A stretch of DNA of 39,635 nucleotides from DASZTV01 sp035548055 (GTDB lineage Bacteria > Actinomycetota > Actinomycetes > JAFAQI01). A model generated the notes under the pieces. The model saw only the letters and a list, made by a program, of their open reading frames with translations. It did not search any database and was not told the DNA's origin. This document shows, piece by piece, positions 15,897 to 24,293 of this stretch; position 1 is the first letter of the stretch, and each line of letters begins with the position of its first letter. The position numbers and the translations under genes are program-made. Location: positions 1 through 39,635 of the forward strand of contig DASZTL010000001.1 of NCBI GenBank assembly GCA_035548055.1, given 5' to 3'.

Positions 15897-16711
15897 CCCG
15901 GCGGGGCAGTGGCCGGTCTCGAGCGGTCGGCGTACTAGCGGCGACCGGCACCGCGGCCGCATGGTGGTGGGTCCGGCAGTCGCCCGCCGGCGGCGATCCG
16001 GCGTGGACCCGCCGCAACTTCCGGGATCGAGAGGTCAGCCTCCTGCTCGGGCCGGCCGTCGCTGCCGGCGCAACGCTAGGAACCGCTGCCGCCACGCCCG
16101 GACCACGACGTGCCGCGGTCATCGCGGTTTCGGCGATCGGTCTGGTCGGCGCGTACGACGACAGGTACGGCGACAGCCACGCGCGCGGTCTTCGCGGACA
16201 TCTGGTCGCCCTACGTCACGGCCGGGTCACCACTGGGCTGGTCAAGCTCGTGGCGATGGGAGGTGTCGCGGCGTTCAGCGCATCGAGGCAGTCCCGGAAG
16301 CCGGTCGACATCGCACTTGGAACGGTATTGGTCGCGGGCAGCGCGAACCTCGTCAATCTCTTCGACCTGCGCCCCGGTCGGGCCGCGAAGGTCACCGGCG
16401 CGACGGCCGCGTTGCTCAGCCGGGTCGGGCCCGCTCCGGCGCGAGCCGTCGCCGCTGCGGCGGGAGGTGCCGCGGCCGCCGGACTGTTCCCCGACCTCCG
16501 AGAGCAGGCGATGCTGGGAGACTGCGGCGCCGGCGCGCTGGGTGCGACGCTTGGATGGTCGCTGGCCATGCGGCCGTCGCGGCTGACCCGGCTCGCCGCC
16601 GCGGCCGCTGTCGTGGGTGCCACCTTGGCGAGCGAGCGCACGAGCTTCAGTGCGGTCATCGACGCGAACCCGGTGCTGCGCCGTCTCGATCGCCTGGGGC
16701 GGGCCAAGTAG
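15893..16711 (+). CDS. MraY/WecA-like phospho-sugar transferase (GT4 PNPT superfamily)
   Basis: A 272-residue polytopic membrane protein. It carries N-F-R-D-R-E-V-S-L-L, then Y-D-D-R-Y-G-D followed by G-L-R-G-H, then N-L-V-N-L-F-D-L-R-P-G-R-A-A-K, and later G-D-C-G-A-G-A-L-G. These match the Asp-rich Mg sites of the polyprenyl-phosphate sugar-1-phosphate transferases. At 272 residues it is shorter than MraY or WecA (320-400), so it may have fewer helices or be an altered enzyme. GTG 15893 overlaps the steB stop. MurJ-like and glycosyltransferase genes follow directly, suggesting lipid-linked glycan synthesis. Confidence 0.8.
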   Translation: MTRRGSGRSRAVGVLAATGTAAAWWWVRQSPAGGDPAWTRRNFRDREVSLLLGPAVAAGATLGTAAATPGPRRAAVIAVSAIGLVGAYDDRYGDSHARGLRGHLVALRHGRVTTGLVKLVAMGGVAAFSASRQSRKPVDIALGTVLVAGSANLVNLFDLRPGRAAKVTGATAALLSRVGPAPARAVAAAAGGAAAAGLFPDLREQAMLGDCGAGALGATLGWSLAMRPSRLTRLAAAAAVVGATLASERTSFSAVIDANPVLRRLDRLGRAK

Positions 16712-16714
16712 GCC

Positions 16715-18376
16715 GTGGCTGACGACGGTCCGAACGGGGGGACTGCACGAGTCTCGCCGGGGGAGACGAACGGGATCGGTCAGAGCATCGCTCGCGCTGC
16801 GCTGCTGATCGCGGTCGTCACGGTGCTGGCGCGGGCTGCGGGGTTCGCGCGCGTCATCGTCTTCGCTCGGACCGTAGGTCCGAGTTGTCTGGGTGACACC
16901 TACTTCACCGCCAACACGGTGCCCAACATCGTGTTCGACATCGTCGCAGGCGGCGCATTGTCGAGCCTCGTCGTACCGCTGATCGCACCGGCCGCCGTCG
17001 CCGGTGACCGGGACACCGTCGGCCGCACCGCGTCCGCCCTGCTGACCTGGGCAGCGACGCTTCTCATCCCGGTGATGGTGCTCGGGATGCTCTTCACCCA
17101 TCCCCTGATGCGACTCCTGGTCGGTGACGGGCACCCGGGCTGCTCGGCTGCTGACGAGGTAGCGGTCGGCGCGCGGATGCTCGCCGTGTTCATGCCGCAG
17201 GTCGTGATCTACGCGGCCGCCGTCGTCCTGATCGGCGTGCTGCAGGGACATCGGCGCTTTCTCGGACCCGCCCTCGGTCCACTCGTGTCGAGCCTGGTGA
17301 TGATCACCGCGTACGGCGTGTTCGCGGCGGTGGCGACGCATGACGAGACCGGCCTGACCGCCTTGTCGCGCAGCCACGAGCTCGTGCTCTCGGTCGGCAC
17401 AACCCTCGGGGTCGCCTCCCTCGTCATTCCGATGCTCTTCCCATCAGTGCGGATCAGACTGCGCCTGCGGCCGAGCTATCACTTCCCACCCGGGGTGGCG
17501 GCACGAGTACGGCGCATGGCGCTGTCCGGGGCGTTGGTGCTCGGTAGCCAGGACCTCGCCACGGCGGTGGTGCTGCGTCTCGCAAACGACCGTGGAACCG
17601 ACGGTGCCGTGGTCCTCTACAACCTGGCCTGGACGGTGTTCACCGTCCCCTGGGCGGTGGCGGCAGTGCCGCTGGCGACGAGTGCCTATCCGGGCTTGAG
17701 TGCCGCCTGGCAGTCGGGGGCGCGGGCCGCGTATGCCGCGACCCTCGCCCGTACCGCGCGGGTGATGCTCGTCGTGGTGGGTGCCGCCGCCGCGGTGATG
17801 GCGGCGACCGCGACGCCGGTGGCGCGGGTGGTGATCCTTGGCGCCCCCGGGCATGTCGACCCGAACCTCTTGACGAGAGCGCTGATCACGTTCGCGGTCG
17901 GGCTGCCGGGATACGCGCTGGTGGCATTGCTGTCGCGCAGTCTCTACGCGCAGGGCAACAACCGGACACCGGCGACCGCCGCGCTGGGCGGCTGGTTGAT
18001 CGCGATCGCCTTGGACATCGTCCTGGCCGGCATGATGCCGAGGACGTGGACGGTCGCCGCGATCGGCATCGGGACGTCGGTCGGGGTGACCGTCACTGGT
18101 TGCTGGTTGCTGGTGGCCGTGGCGCGCTCAGCCGGTGCGTCGATCGTCGAAGGGTTGCGGCGCGCAGCCGCCGCGGGTGTTGCCGGTGCCGGGGTCGCCG
18201 GGGTTGCCGGGTGGCTGCTCGCGCATCCGCTCACCGGTCGTGGCCTGGGAGGCAACGCACTGTCCGCGATTGCGGTCGGGGCAGCGACCGTGGTGCTGTA
18301 CGTGGGGATCGCAGCGGTCATCGACCGGGGCACCGTCGCTGCGGTGGCGCTGCGGTTGCGAGGCCGCCGTGGCTGA
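16715..18376 (+). CDS. MurJ-like lipid-linked oligosaccharide flippase
   Basis: A 553-residue protein of the MurJ/MviN branch of the MOP exporter superfamily with about 13-14 hydrophobic helices. N-terminal signature: R-A-A-G-F-A-R-V-I-V-F-A-R-T-V-G, then A-N-T-V-P-N-I-V-F-D-I-V-A-G-G-A-L. MurJ flips lipid II. Actinobacteria usually encode their main MurJ near the origin, so this copy beside steAB is probably a second, specialised flippase (inference). GTG 16715 is 4 bases after the upstream stop. Its end overlaps the glycosyltransferase by 8 bases. Confidence 0.9.
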   Translation: MADDGPNGGTARVSPGETNGIGQSIARAALLIAVVTVLARAAGFARVIVFARTVGPSCLGDTYFTANTVPNIVFDIVAGGALSSLVVPLIAPAAVAGDRDTVGRTASALLTWAATLLIPVMVLGMLFTHPLMRLLVGDGHPGCSAADEVAVGARMLAVFMPQVVIYAAAVVLIGVLQGHRRFLGPALGPLVSSLVMITAYGVFAAVATHDETGLTALSRSHELVLSVGTTLGVASLVIPMLFPSVRIRLRLRPSYHFPPGVAARVRRMALSGALVLGSQDLATAVVLRLANDRGTDGAVVLYNLAWTVFTVPWAVAAVPLATSAYPGLSAAWQSGARAAYAATLARTARVMLVVVGAAAAVMAATATPVARVVILGAPGHVDPNLLTRALITFAVGLPGYALVALLSRSLYAQGNNRTPATAALGGWLIAIALDIVLAGMMPRTWTVAAIGIGTSVGVTVTGCWLLVAVARSAGASIVEGLRRAAAAGVAGAGVAGVAGWLLAHPLTGRGLGGNALSAIAVGAATVVLYVGIAAVIDRGTVAAVALRLRGRRG

Positions 18377-19478
18377 TCCGTTGCGCCTGCTGCTCGTCGT
18401 CGGCGAGACCACCGGCGGTATCGGGCGTCATGTTCGCGTGCTCGCCGAGCGGTTGCCGGGCTTCGGCTTCGAGGTCGTCGTGGCCGGTCCGGCGTCCGCG
18501 CTGGCGGCAGTAGGCGAGCCGGCCGGCGTCGTGAGCCACGAGGTGCCGATCGGCCGGCCGTGGGCGGCGCGCCGCGCGCTGCGGCCCTTGCTGGCCGGCG
18601 TCGACGTTGCACATGCCCATGGGATCCAGGCAGGTGCCGTCACGGCTGCGACCCGTCGCGGTTCGGGCCCCGCCCTCCTTGTCACCTGGCACAACGCGGT
18701 GCTCGTGACCGGGCTGCGGCGTGTCGCTCATCGACTTGCCTCGAGGTACGCCGCTCGCGGCGCCGACCTGACCCTCGGCGCATCACCGGATCTCACTGTC
18801 GCTGCCCGCGTTGCCGGAGCGCGTGACGCCCGCGACACGTTCGTCGTGGCGCCACCGATGCCGGCTGCGAGCCGTCCCAGGTCCGCCGTTCGCGCCGACC
18901 TGGGGGTGGGGGAGCGGCCCGTGGTGCTGGCGGTCGGTCGGCTTCAGGCGCAGAAGCGGCTGGATGTTCTCGTTGCGGCCGCTGCGCGCTGGCGGCCTGA
19001 CGCCGACGCGCCAGTGGTGGTGATTGCCGGATCCGGGCCGGACGCGACCGCCCTGCGTGCGCAGGCCGCGGCCAGCGGGGCGGAGGTCCGGCTACTCGGC
19101 GCCCGTGACGACGTACCGGACCTGTTCGCCGCCGCCGATGTGGTGGCGCTGCCTAGCGTGTGGGAGGCCCGGTCGCTGGTTGCTCAGGAGGCGCTGCGAG
19201 CCGGGGTGCCGCTCGTGACCACGCCGGTCGGCGGCCTGCCCGACCTCGTCGGCGATGCCGCGGTCATGGTCCCGGTGGGCGACGCCGTGGCGCTCGGAGC
19301 GGCCCTCGACGAGCTGATCGCAGACGAGGGCCTTCGCCGCAGCTTGGCCGACGCCGGCCGCGCTCGTGCCGCGACGTGGCCGACGCTGGACGCAGCGGTC
19401 GAGGAGCTCGCGACGGCGTACCGGGACCTGGTGGCCCGCCGGTCGGCCGCGAATCGCCGGCACGGGGGCGCGTCGTAA
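18369..19478 (+). CDS. Glycosyltransferase family 4-type protein
   Basis: A 369-residue GT-B fold glycosyltransferase. The N-terminal domain begins L-L-L-V-V-G-E-T-T-G-G-I-G-R-H; the C-terminal nucleotide-sugar domain has A-V-G-R-L-Q-A-Q-K-R-L-D-V-L near 190 and the E-x7-E signature in W-E-A-R-S-L-V-A-Q-E, then T-T-P-V-G-G-L-P-D. No signal or membrane segment is visible, so it works on the cytoplasmic face. GTG 18369 lies inside the MurJ-like gene. It may add a sugar to the lipid made by the upstream PNPT-like enzyme before flipping. Donor and acceptor cannot be read from sequence. Confidence 0.9.
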   Translation: MADPLRLLLVVGETTGGIGRHVRVLAERLPGFGFEVVVAGPASALAAVGEPAGVVSHEVPIGRPWAARRALRPLLAGVDVAHAHGIQAGAVTAATRRGSGPALLVTWHNAVLVTGLRRVAHRLASRYAARGADLTLGASPDLTVAARVAGARDARDTFVVAPPMPAASRPRSAVRADLGVGERPVVLAVGRLQAQKRLDVLVAAAARWRPDADAPVVVIAGSGPDATALRAQAAASGAEVRLLGARDDVPDLFAAADVVALPSVWEARSLVAQEALRAGVPLVTTPVGGLPDLVGDAAVMVPVGDAVALGAALDELIADEGLRRSLADAGRARAATWPTLDAAVEELATAYRDLVARRSAANRRHGGAS

Positions 19479-19500
19479 CGCCGCTGTCACGAGGGGGTGT

Positions 19501-19506
19501 TACCGT
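19501..19506 (+). promoter_or_regulatory. -10 box (TACCGT) upstream of pyrG
   Basis: TACCGT followed by 8 bases and GTG 19515; the pyrG message is probably leaderless or nearly so. A GAGGGGG run at 19490-19496 is too far upstream (18 bases) to act as a ribosome site. Confidence 0.5.
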
Positions 19507-19514
19507 GAACGTCC

Positions 19515-21239
19515 GTGAGTCGAGGCGCCCAGGATCGGTCCAGAGCGGGCGGCACCGTCGGCAATGCCGGCGCTGTCCGACACGTGTTCGTCACCGGAGG
19601 CGTTGCCTCCAGTCTGGGCAAGGGGCTGACCGCCTCGAGCCTGGGCCGGCTGCTGAAGTCGCGCGGTCTGCGCGTGACGATGCAGAAGCTCGATCCGTAT
19701 CTCAACGTCGACCCGGGAACGATGAACCCGTTCCAGCACGGCGAGGTCTTCGTCACCGAGGACGGCGCCGAGACCGACCTCGACATCGGCCATTACGAGC
19801 GCTTCCTCGACGAGGAGCTGTTCGCCGCGGCCAACGTCACGACCGGGCAGGTCTACTCCGAGGTGATTGCGAAGGAGCGCCGCGGCGAGTACCTCGGCGA
19901 CACCGTGCAGGTGATCCCTCACATCACCAACGAGATCAAGTCGCGGATACGGGCGATGGCGACCGACGAGGTCGATGTCGTGATCACCGAGATCGGCGGC
20001 ACGGTCGGTGACATCGAGTCGCTGCCCTTCCTCGAGGCCGCTCGGCAGGTGCGCCAGGAGGTCGGTCGCGACAACGTGTTCTTCCTGCACGTCTCGCTCG
20101 TGCCCTACCTCGCGCCGTCGGGGGAGCAGAAGAGCAAGCCCACCCAGCACTCGGTGCAGTCGCTGCGGTCGATCGGCATCACTCCGGACGCGATCGTCTG
20201 CCGGTCCGACCGCCCGATCCCCGACAACATGAAGCGCAAGATCGCGCAGACCTGCGACGTCGACAACGAGGCCGTGGTCTCCGCGCCCGACGCCGCGTCG
20301 ATCTACGACATCCCCAAGGTGCTGCACGCCGAGGGACTGGACGCCTACGTCGTACGGCGGCTCGGGTTGCCGTTCCGCGACGTCGACTGGACCGAGTGGG
20401 ACGACCTGTTGCGCCGGATCCACCGGCCGGCGCACCGCGTCACCATCGCCCTCGTCGGCAAGTACATCGACTTGCCGGACGCCTATCTATCCGTCACGGA
20501 GGCGCTTCGTGCCGCTGGCGCGGCGAACGACGCTGCAATCGACATCCGGTGGGTGACGTCGGACGACTGCGAGACACCCGACGGCGCGGCTGCCACGCTC
20601 GACGGGGTCGACGGCGTGCTGGTGCCGGGCGGGTTCGGCGTACGCGGCATTGAAGGCAAGCTTGGCGCGATCCGCCACGCTCGGGAACATCGAATCCCCA
20701 CCCTCGGCCTGTGCCTCGGGCTGCAGTGCATGGTGATCGACGTCGCGCGCAACCTCGCCGGGCTGGAAGGCGCGAACTCGGCCGAGTTCGACCCCGACAC
20801 CCCGCATGCCGTGATCGCGACGATGGCCGATCAGCTCGACGTCGTCGCTGGGGAGCGGGACATGGGCGGCACGATGCGCCTCGGTTCCTACCCCGCGCAG
20901 CTCGTCGAGGGGTCGATCGTCGCCGAAGCGTACGGTTCGACGCGGGTCGCCGAGCGGCATCGTCACCGGTACGAGGTCGCGAACGACTACCGCGAACGAC
21001 TCGAACGTGCGGGCTTCGTCTTCTCCGGCACATCACCCGATGGCCGGCTGGTCGAGTACGGCGAGCTGCCGCGCGATGTCCATCCGTTCTTCGTGGGGAC
21101 GCAGGCTCACCCCGAGTTCAAGTCGCGCCCGACCCGGGCACACCCGCTGTTCACGGGCTTCGTCGCGGCCGCGCTCGATCGGGCAAGCGGTGCACAGGCC
21201 GAGATCGGAACACTGCGACTTCCGAGCGTCGCCTCGTAG
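19515..21239 (+). CDS. pyrG: CTP synthase
   Basis: A 574-residue CTP synthase that aminates UTP to CTP with glutamine. The synthetase domain begins after a 20-residue Actinobacteria-type extension (H-V-F-V-T-G-G-V-A-S-S-L-G-K-G near 23-37) and has G-G-T-V-G-D-I-E-S and the H-S-V-Q-S-L-R-S-I-G region. The glutaminase domain has the nucleophile Cys in L-G-L-C-L-G-L-Q-C-M and a terminal H-P-E-F. The linking segment is regular. It follows the glycosyltransferase by 36 bases and probably has its own promoter. Confidence 0.97.
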   Translation: MSRGAQDRSRAGGTVGNAGAVRHVFVTGGVASSLGKGLTASSLGRLLKSRGLRVTMQKLDPYLNVDPGTMNPFQHGEVFVTEDGAETDLDIGHYERFLDEELFAAANVTTGQVYSEVIAKERRGEYLGDTVQVIPHITNEIKSRIRAMATDEVDVVITEIGGTVGDIESLPFLEAARQVRQEVGRDNVFFLHVSLVPYLAPSGEQKSKPTQHSVQSLRSIGITPDAIVCRSDRPIPDNMKRKIAQTCDVDNEAVVSAPDAASIYDIPKVLHAEGLDAYVVRRLGLPFRDVDWTEWDDLLRRIHRPAHRVTIALVGKYIDLPDAYLSVTEALRAAGAANDAAIDIRWVTSDDCETPDGAAATLDGVDGVLVPGGFGVRGIEGKLGAIRHAREHRIPTLGLCLGLQCMVIDVARNLAGLEGANSAEFDPDTPHAVIATMADQLDVVAGERDMGGTMRLGSYPAQLVEGSIVAEAYGSTRVAERHRHRYEVANDYRERLERAGFVFSGTSPDGRLVEYGELPRDVHPFFVGTQAHPEFKSRPTRAHPLFTGFVAAALDRASGAQAEIGTLRLPSVAS

Positions 21240-21270
21240 CGCGGCGTCGCGCCGTACGCCTGGTTCGTCG

Positions 21271-21276
21271 TAACGT
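21271..21276 (+). promoter_or_regulatory. Leaderless -10 box (TAACGT) for the NUDIX gene
   Basis: TAACGT, 7 bases, GTG 21284. It lies in the 44-base gap after pyrG and fixes the start of the hydrolase. Confidence 0.65.
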
Positions 21277-21283
21277 CGGCGGC

Positions 21284-21937
21284 GTGAGCGCAATCGTCGA
21301 CCAACCCACCTCCAAGTTCTCGACTCTCAGCTCCGAGCTGCCGTATCGCTCCGGGCGAGTGATCGATGTGCGCAGCGACCGGGTCGGCATGCCGGACGGC
21401 AGCGAGGCGACACGCGATGTCGTCGTGCATCCGGGTGCGGTCGGGGTCATCGCCCTCGACGATCGCGAGCGCCTCCTGTTGCTGCAGCAGTATCGACACG
21501 CCACGGGTCGGCTGCTCTGGGAGCCGCCAGCCGGACTGCTCGACGTCACGGGGGAAGACCCGCTGGTCGGCGCGAAGCGCGAGCTGTACGAAGAGGCGCA
21601 TCTCGAGGCAGGCCGCTGGGACGTGCTGGTCGACGCCTATACCTCGCCCGGCATGACCGACGAGGCGGTCCGCATCTATCTGGCACGTGACGTCAGGGAG
21701 TCCTCGGAACCGAGGTTCGAGGCGGCGCACGAGGAAGTCGACATGCCCACGCAGTGGGTGCCTTTGCCCGAGGCGGTCGATGCGGTGCTCGCGGGACGGA
21801 TCCACAACCCGCTCGCCGTGATGGGGATCCTCGCCCTGTCGGCTGCTTCCCGCACGTCGTACGCCGACCTGCGGCCCGCGGACGCGCCCTGGCCGGAGAT
21901 GTCGGACTTTCCGGGCTCGGCAAAATCCGGTGTGTGA
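21284..21937 (+). CDS. NUDIX hydrolase, ADP-ribose pyrophosphatase type
   Basis: A 217-residue NUDIX protein. The box runs from G84 to about 106 with R99-E100 and E103-E104 (R-E-L-Y-E-E-A); the final Gly of the classic box is Ala. Upstream P-P-A-G-L-L-D and L-L-L-L-Q-Q-Y-R-H fit ADP-ribose pyrophosphatases, which cleave ADP-ribose to AMP and ribose 5-phosphate. M. tuberculosis Rv1700 occupies the same place after pyrG and is an ADP-ribose pyrophosphatase. The last 20 residues are Asp/Pro-rich and variable. Confidence 0.92.
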   Translation: MSAIVDQPTSKFSTLSSELPYRSGRVIDVRSDRVGMPDGSEATRDVVVHPGAVGVIALDDRERLLLLQQYRHATGRLLWEPPAGLLDVTGEDPLVGAKRELYEEAHLEAGRWDVLVDAYTSPGMTDEAVRIYLARDVRESSEPRFEAAHEEVDMPTQWVPLPEAVDAVLAGRIHNPLAVMGILALSAASRTSYADLRPADAPWPEMSDFPGSAKSGV

Positions 21938-21954
21938 ACCGGCGCTCCCGATCG

Positions 21955-22002
21955 GGTTGTGAAGGGAATCCGGCGGCGTGACACCGAGAATCCTTCACAA
22001 CC
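21955..22002. repeat. Inverted repeat GGTTGTGAAGG ... CCTTCACAACC
   Basis: Perfect 11-bp arms at 21955-21965 and 21992-22002, 26 bases apart, in the gap between the NUDIX gene and ald. No U tract follows. It could be a terminator for the pyrG side or an operator for ald. Confidence 0.6.
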
Positions 22003-22020
22003 TGTCAAATGCGTGACAGG
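22001..22020. promoter_or_regulatory. Inverted repeat CCTGTCA-N6-TGACAGG upstream of ald
   Basis: Perfect 7-bp arms at 22001-22007 and 22014-22020, touching the right arm of the larger dyad and covering the likely -35 of ald (GTGACA 22013-22018, 16 bases, CACGCT 22035-22040, 6 bases, GTG). A candidate operator for a dimeric regulator; AldR (Lrp family) regulates ald in mycobacteria. Confidence 0.5.
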
Positions 22021-22046
22021 ACCGTGCAACGTGGCACGCTGACCTG

Positions 22047-23162
22047 GTGAAGGTCGGGATCCCGCGCGAGGTGAAGGACAGCGAGTTCCGCGTCGCGATC
22101 ACGCCGGCCGGAGCCCACGAGCTGTCGCGCCTGGGCCACGAGGTCTTGATCGAGCACGAAGCCGGAGTCGGCTCGGCCATCCCTGATGCGGACTACGTGG
22201 CCGCCGGGGCCCGGATCCTGCCTGACGCCGACGCCGTGTGGGGGGAGGCTGAGCTCGTTTGCAAGGTGAAGGAACCGGTGGCGGAGGAGTTCCACCGGAT
22301 GCGGGCCGACCAGGTCCTGTTCACCTATCTCCACCTTGCGGCCAGCGAGGACTGCACCAAGGCGATCATCGCCTCGGGCATCACGGCCATCGCCTACGAG
22401 ACTGTCCAGCTCGCCGATGGCTCACTGCCGTTGCTCGCCCCGATGAGCGAGGTGGCGGGCCGAATGGCCCCGCAGGTCGGCGCCCATCACCTGCAGCGGG
22501 AGAGCGGTGGCCGAGGCGTCCTGATGGGCGGGGTATCAGGCGTGTACGCCGCGAAGGTCGTCGTGCTGGGTGCCGGAGTGTCCGGGATGAACGCCGCAGC
22601 GATCGCGCTCGGCATGCAGGCCGAGGTACTCCTGCTCGACAAGAACATCGACAAGCTCCGGCAGTCCGACCGGATCTACCAGGGTCATCTGCAAACGGTC
22701 GCGTCCAACACCTACGAGATCGAGCGTGCCTGCCTCGACGCCGATCTGGTGATCGGGGCGGTGCTGGTGCCGGGGGCCAAGGCGCCGAAGCTGGTCTCCG
22801 ACGACCTGGTCGCGCGGATGAAGCCTGGCGCCGTGCTGGTCGACATCGCCGTCGACCAGGGCGGCTGTTTCGCGTCGACTCATCCGACGACGCACTCGGA
22901 TCCGACCTTCCGGGTGCACGATGCGGTCTTCTACTGCGTAGCGAACATGCCCGGCGCCGTTCCCCACACCTCGACGTTTGCGCTCACGAATGTGACGCTG
23001 CCGTATGCCGAGCGGATCGCTGAGGCCGGTTGGCGGCAGGCGGCTCGGGACGATCCGGCACTGGCAGCGGGGGTCAACATCGTTGCCGGCGAGGTCGTCT
23101 GCGCTCCGGTGGCAGCGGCGCATGGCCTGCCGCACCGGGCGCTGGCCGAGATCCTGGCCTGA
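22047..23162 (+). CDS. ald: Alanine dehydrogenase
   Basis: A 371-residue NAD-dependent L-alanine dehydrogenase (alanine to pyruvate and ammonia). M-K-V-G-I-P-R-E-V-K at the start, C-K-V-K-E-P near 73, the nucleotide fold V-V-L-G-A-G-V-S-G-M-N-A-A near 172, and D-I-A-V-D-Q-G-G-C-F and N-M-P-G-A-V-P-H-T-S-T near the C-terminus. The length is canonical. The start is GTG 22047. Two dyads upstream suggest regulation. xerD begins 12 bases after the stop, so the two may be cotranscribed. Confidence 0.96.
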   Translation: MKVGIPREVKDSEFRVAITPAGAHELSRLGHEVLIEHEAGVGSAIPDADYVAAGARILPDADAVWGEAELVCKVKEPVAEEFHRMRADQVLFTYLHLAASEDCTKAIIASGITAIAYETVQLADGSLPLLAPMSEVAGRMAPQVGAHHLQRESGGRGVLMGGVSGVYAAKVVVLGAGVSGMNAAAIALGMQAEVLLLDKNIDKLRQSDRIYQGHLQTVASNTYEIERACLDADLVIGAVLVPGAKAPKLVSDDLVARMKPGAVLVDIAVDQGGCFASTHPTTHSDPTFRVHDAVFYCVANMPGAVPHTSTFALTNVTLPYAERIAEAGWRQAARDDPALAAGVNIVAGEVVCAPVAAAHGLPHRALAEILA

Positions 23163-23174
23163 CCGGGACGGCGC

Positions 23175-24095
23175 GTGCGACCGACGGAGCTGGCCCAAAC
23201 CTACCTCGACCACCTAAAGGTCGAGCGCGGGTTGAGTCCTAACAGCATGAACGCGTACCGTCGCGACCTGAGCCGGTACGCGTCGTACCTGGCGGCGTGC
23301 GGCATCGACGACATCGTCGTGATCAGCGAACGAGAGATCGCCGGCTTTCTTGCCGAGCTCCGGGCGGGTGGCCCGGATCGCCCACCACTCGCGGCGTCCT
23401 CCGCCGCGCGCGCAATCGTCGCGGTGCGCGGGATGCACCGCTTCGCTGCCCGCGAAGGACTTACCGCGTCGGATCCAGCGGCCGGGGTCCGCCCACCTAC
23501 CCCGCCGCGACGGCTACCGCATGCCCTCCCGGTCGACGACGTGCTGGCGATGCTCGAGGCGGCGGCCTTCGACGGCACACCCAAGGCGATGCGCGACGCG
23601 GCATTGTTGGAGTTCCTCTACGGCACCGGCGCGCGGGTGAGCGAGGCTGTCGGGCTCGACGTTGACGACATCGACCGCGACGCGGCCGCCGTGATGCTGC
23701 ACGGGAAGGGCGGCAAGGACCGGATCGTGCCGATCGGCTCCTACGCACTGGACGCGATCGACGACTACTTGACGCGGGGCCGGCCGGCCCTGGTCGGAAG
23801 TGGCAGCGGGCGCAGCGCCCTGTTCTTGAACCTCCGTGGTGGCCGGTTATCGCGGCAGAGCGCCTGGACCATCCTGCGAGACGTCGCGGACCGGGCCGGC
23901 GTCCGGGCGACGGTGGGGCCGCACAGCCTCCGCCACTCCTTTGCGACCCACCTGCTGGACGGGGGCGCCGACGTCCGGGTGGTGCAGGAGCTGCTGGGCC
24001 ATGCGTCGGTGACCACCACGCAGATCTACACGCTGGTCACGGTTGACCGGCTGCGCGAGGTCTACGCCACCGCACACCCGCGCGCCCGCGACTGA
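23175..24095 (+). CDS. xerD: XerD tyrosine recombinase
   Basis: A 306-residue tyrosine recombinase of the XerC/XerD type, which resolves chromosome dimers at dif. The N-terminal SAM-like core-binding domain spans about 1-110. Catalytic residues are R154 (T-G-A-R-V-S-E), K178 (G-K-G-G-K), H250 and R253 (H-S-L-R-H), H276 (L-G-H-A-S) and Y285 (T-Q-I-Y-T). All are intact and the length is typical. Codon 225 is TTA. Its place after pyrG and before parA-like and scpAB genes matches Rv1701, so this is the housekeeping recombinase and not a phage integrase. Confidence 0.95.
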   Translation: MRPTELAQTYLDHLKVERGLSPNSMNAYRRDLSRYASYLAACGIDDIVVISEREIAGFLAELRAGGPDRPPLAASSAARAIVAVRGMHRFAAREGLTASDPAAGVRPPTPPRRLPHALPVDDVLAMLEAAAFDGTPKAMRDAALLEFLYGTGARVSEAVGLDVDDIDRDAAAVMLHGKGGKDRIVPIGSYALDAIDDYLTRGRPALVGSGSGRSALFLNLRGGRLSRQSAWTILRDVADRAGVRATVGPHSLRHSFATHLLDGGADVRVVQELLGHASVTTTQIYTLVTVDRLREVYATAHPRARD

Positions 24096-24293
24096 GCTTC
24101 TTGGCTGGCGGGCGCCACGGGTCATGCGGATCCGGGCCTGTGGGAAACCTGTCACGGATGTGGCGGATGTGGCGACGGATCACCCAAGGGGCGGTTGCAA
24201 AGATTCGTTGAGGGGGCTAAGTTCCCGATTCGTCGCTGAAACCGCATCACGAGAAATCGTGCAATCGGTCTAGCAACTTGTCGAGAGGACGAT
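24096..24293 (+). promoter_or_regulatory. parA leader and promoter region
   Basis: A 198-bp gap. It holds a short tandem CGGATGTGG repeat (24155-24172), a plausible promoter TTGCAA (24195-24200), 17 bases, TAAGTT (24218-24223), and a stem-loop CACGA-GAAA-TCGTG (24248-24261) whose loop fits GNRA. AGAGGA lies 4 bases before ATG 24294. So this transcript, unlike many neighbours, has a leader of about 65 bases. Confidence 0.5.

Noticed and set aside
23175..24095. xerD as a phage or island integrase with attachment sites
   Set aside because: Gene order matches the housekeeping locus and no tRNA or att-like repeat is next to it.
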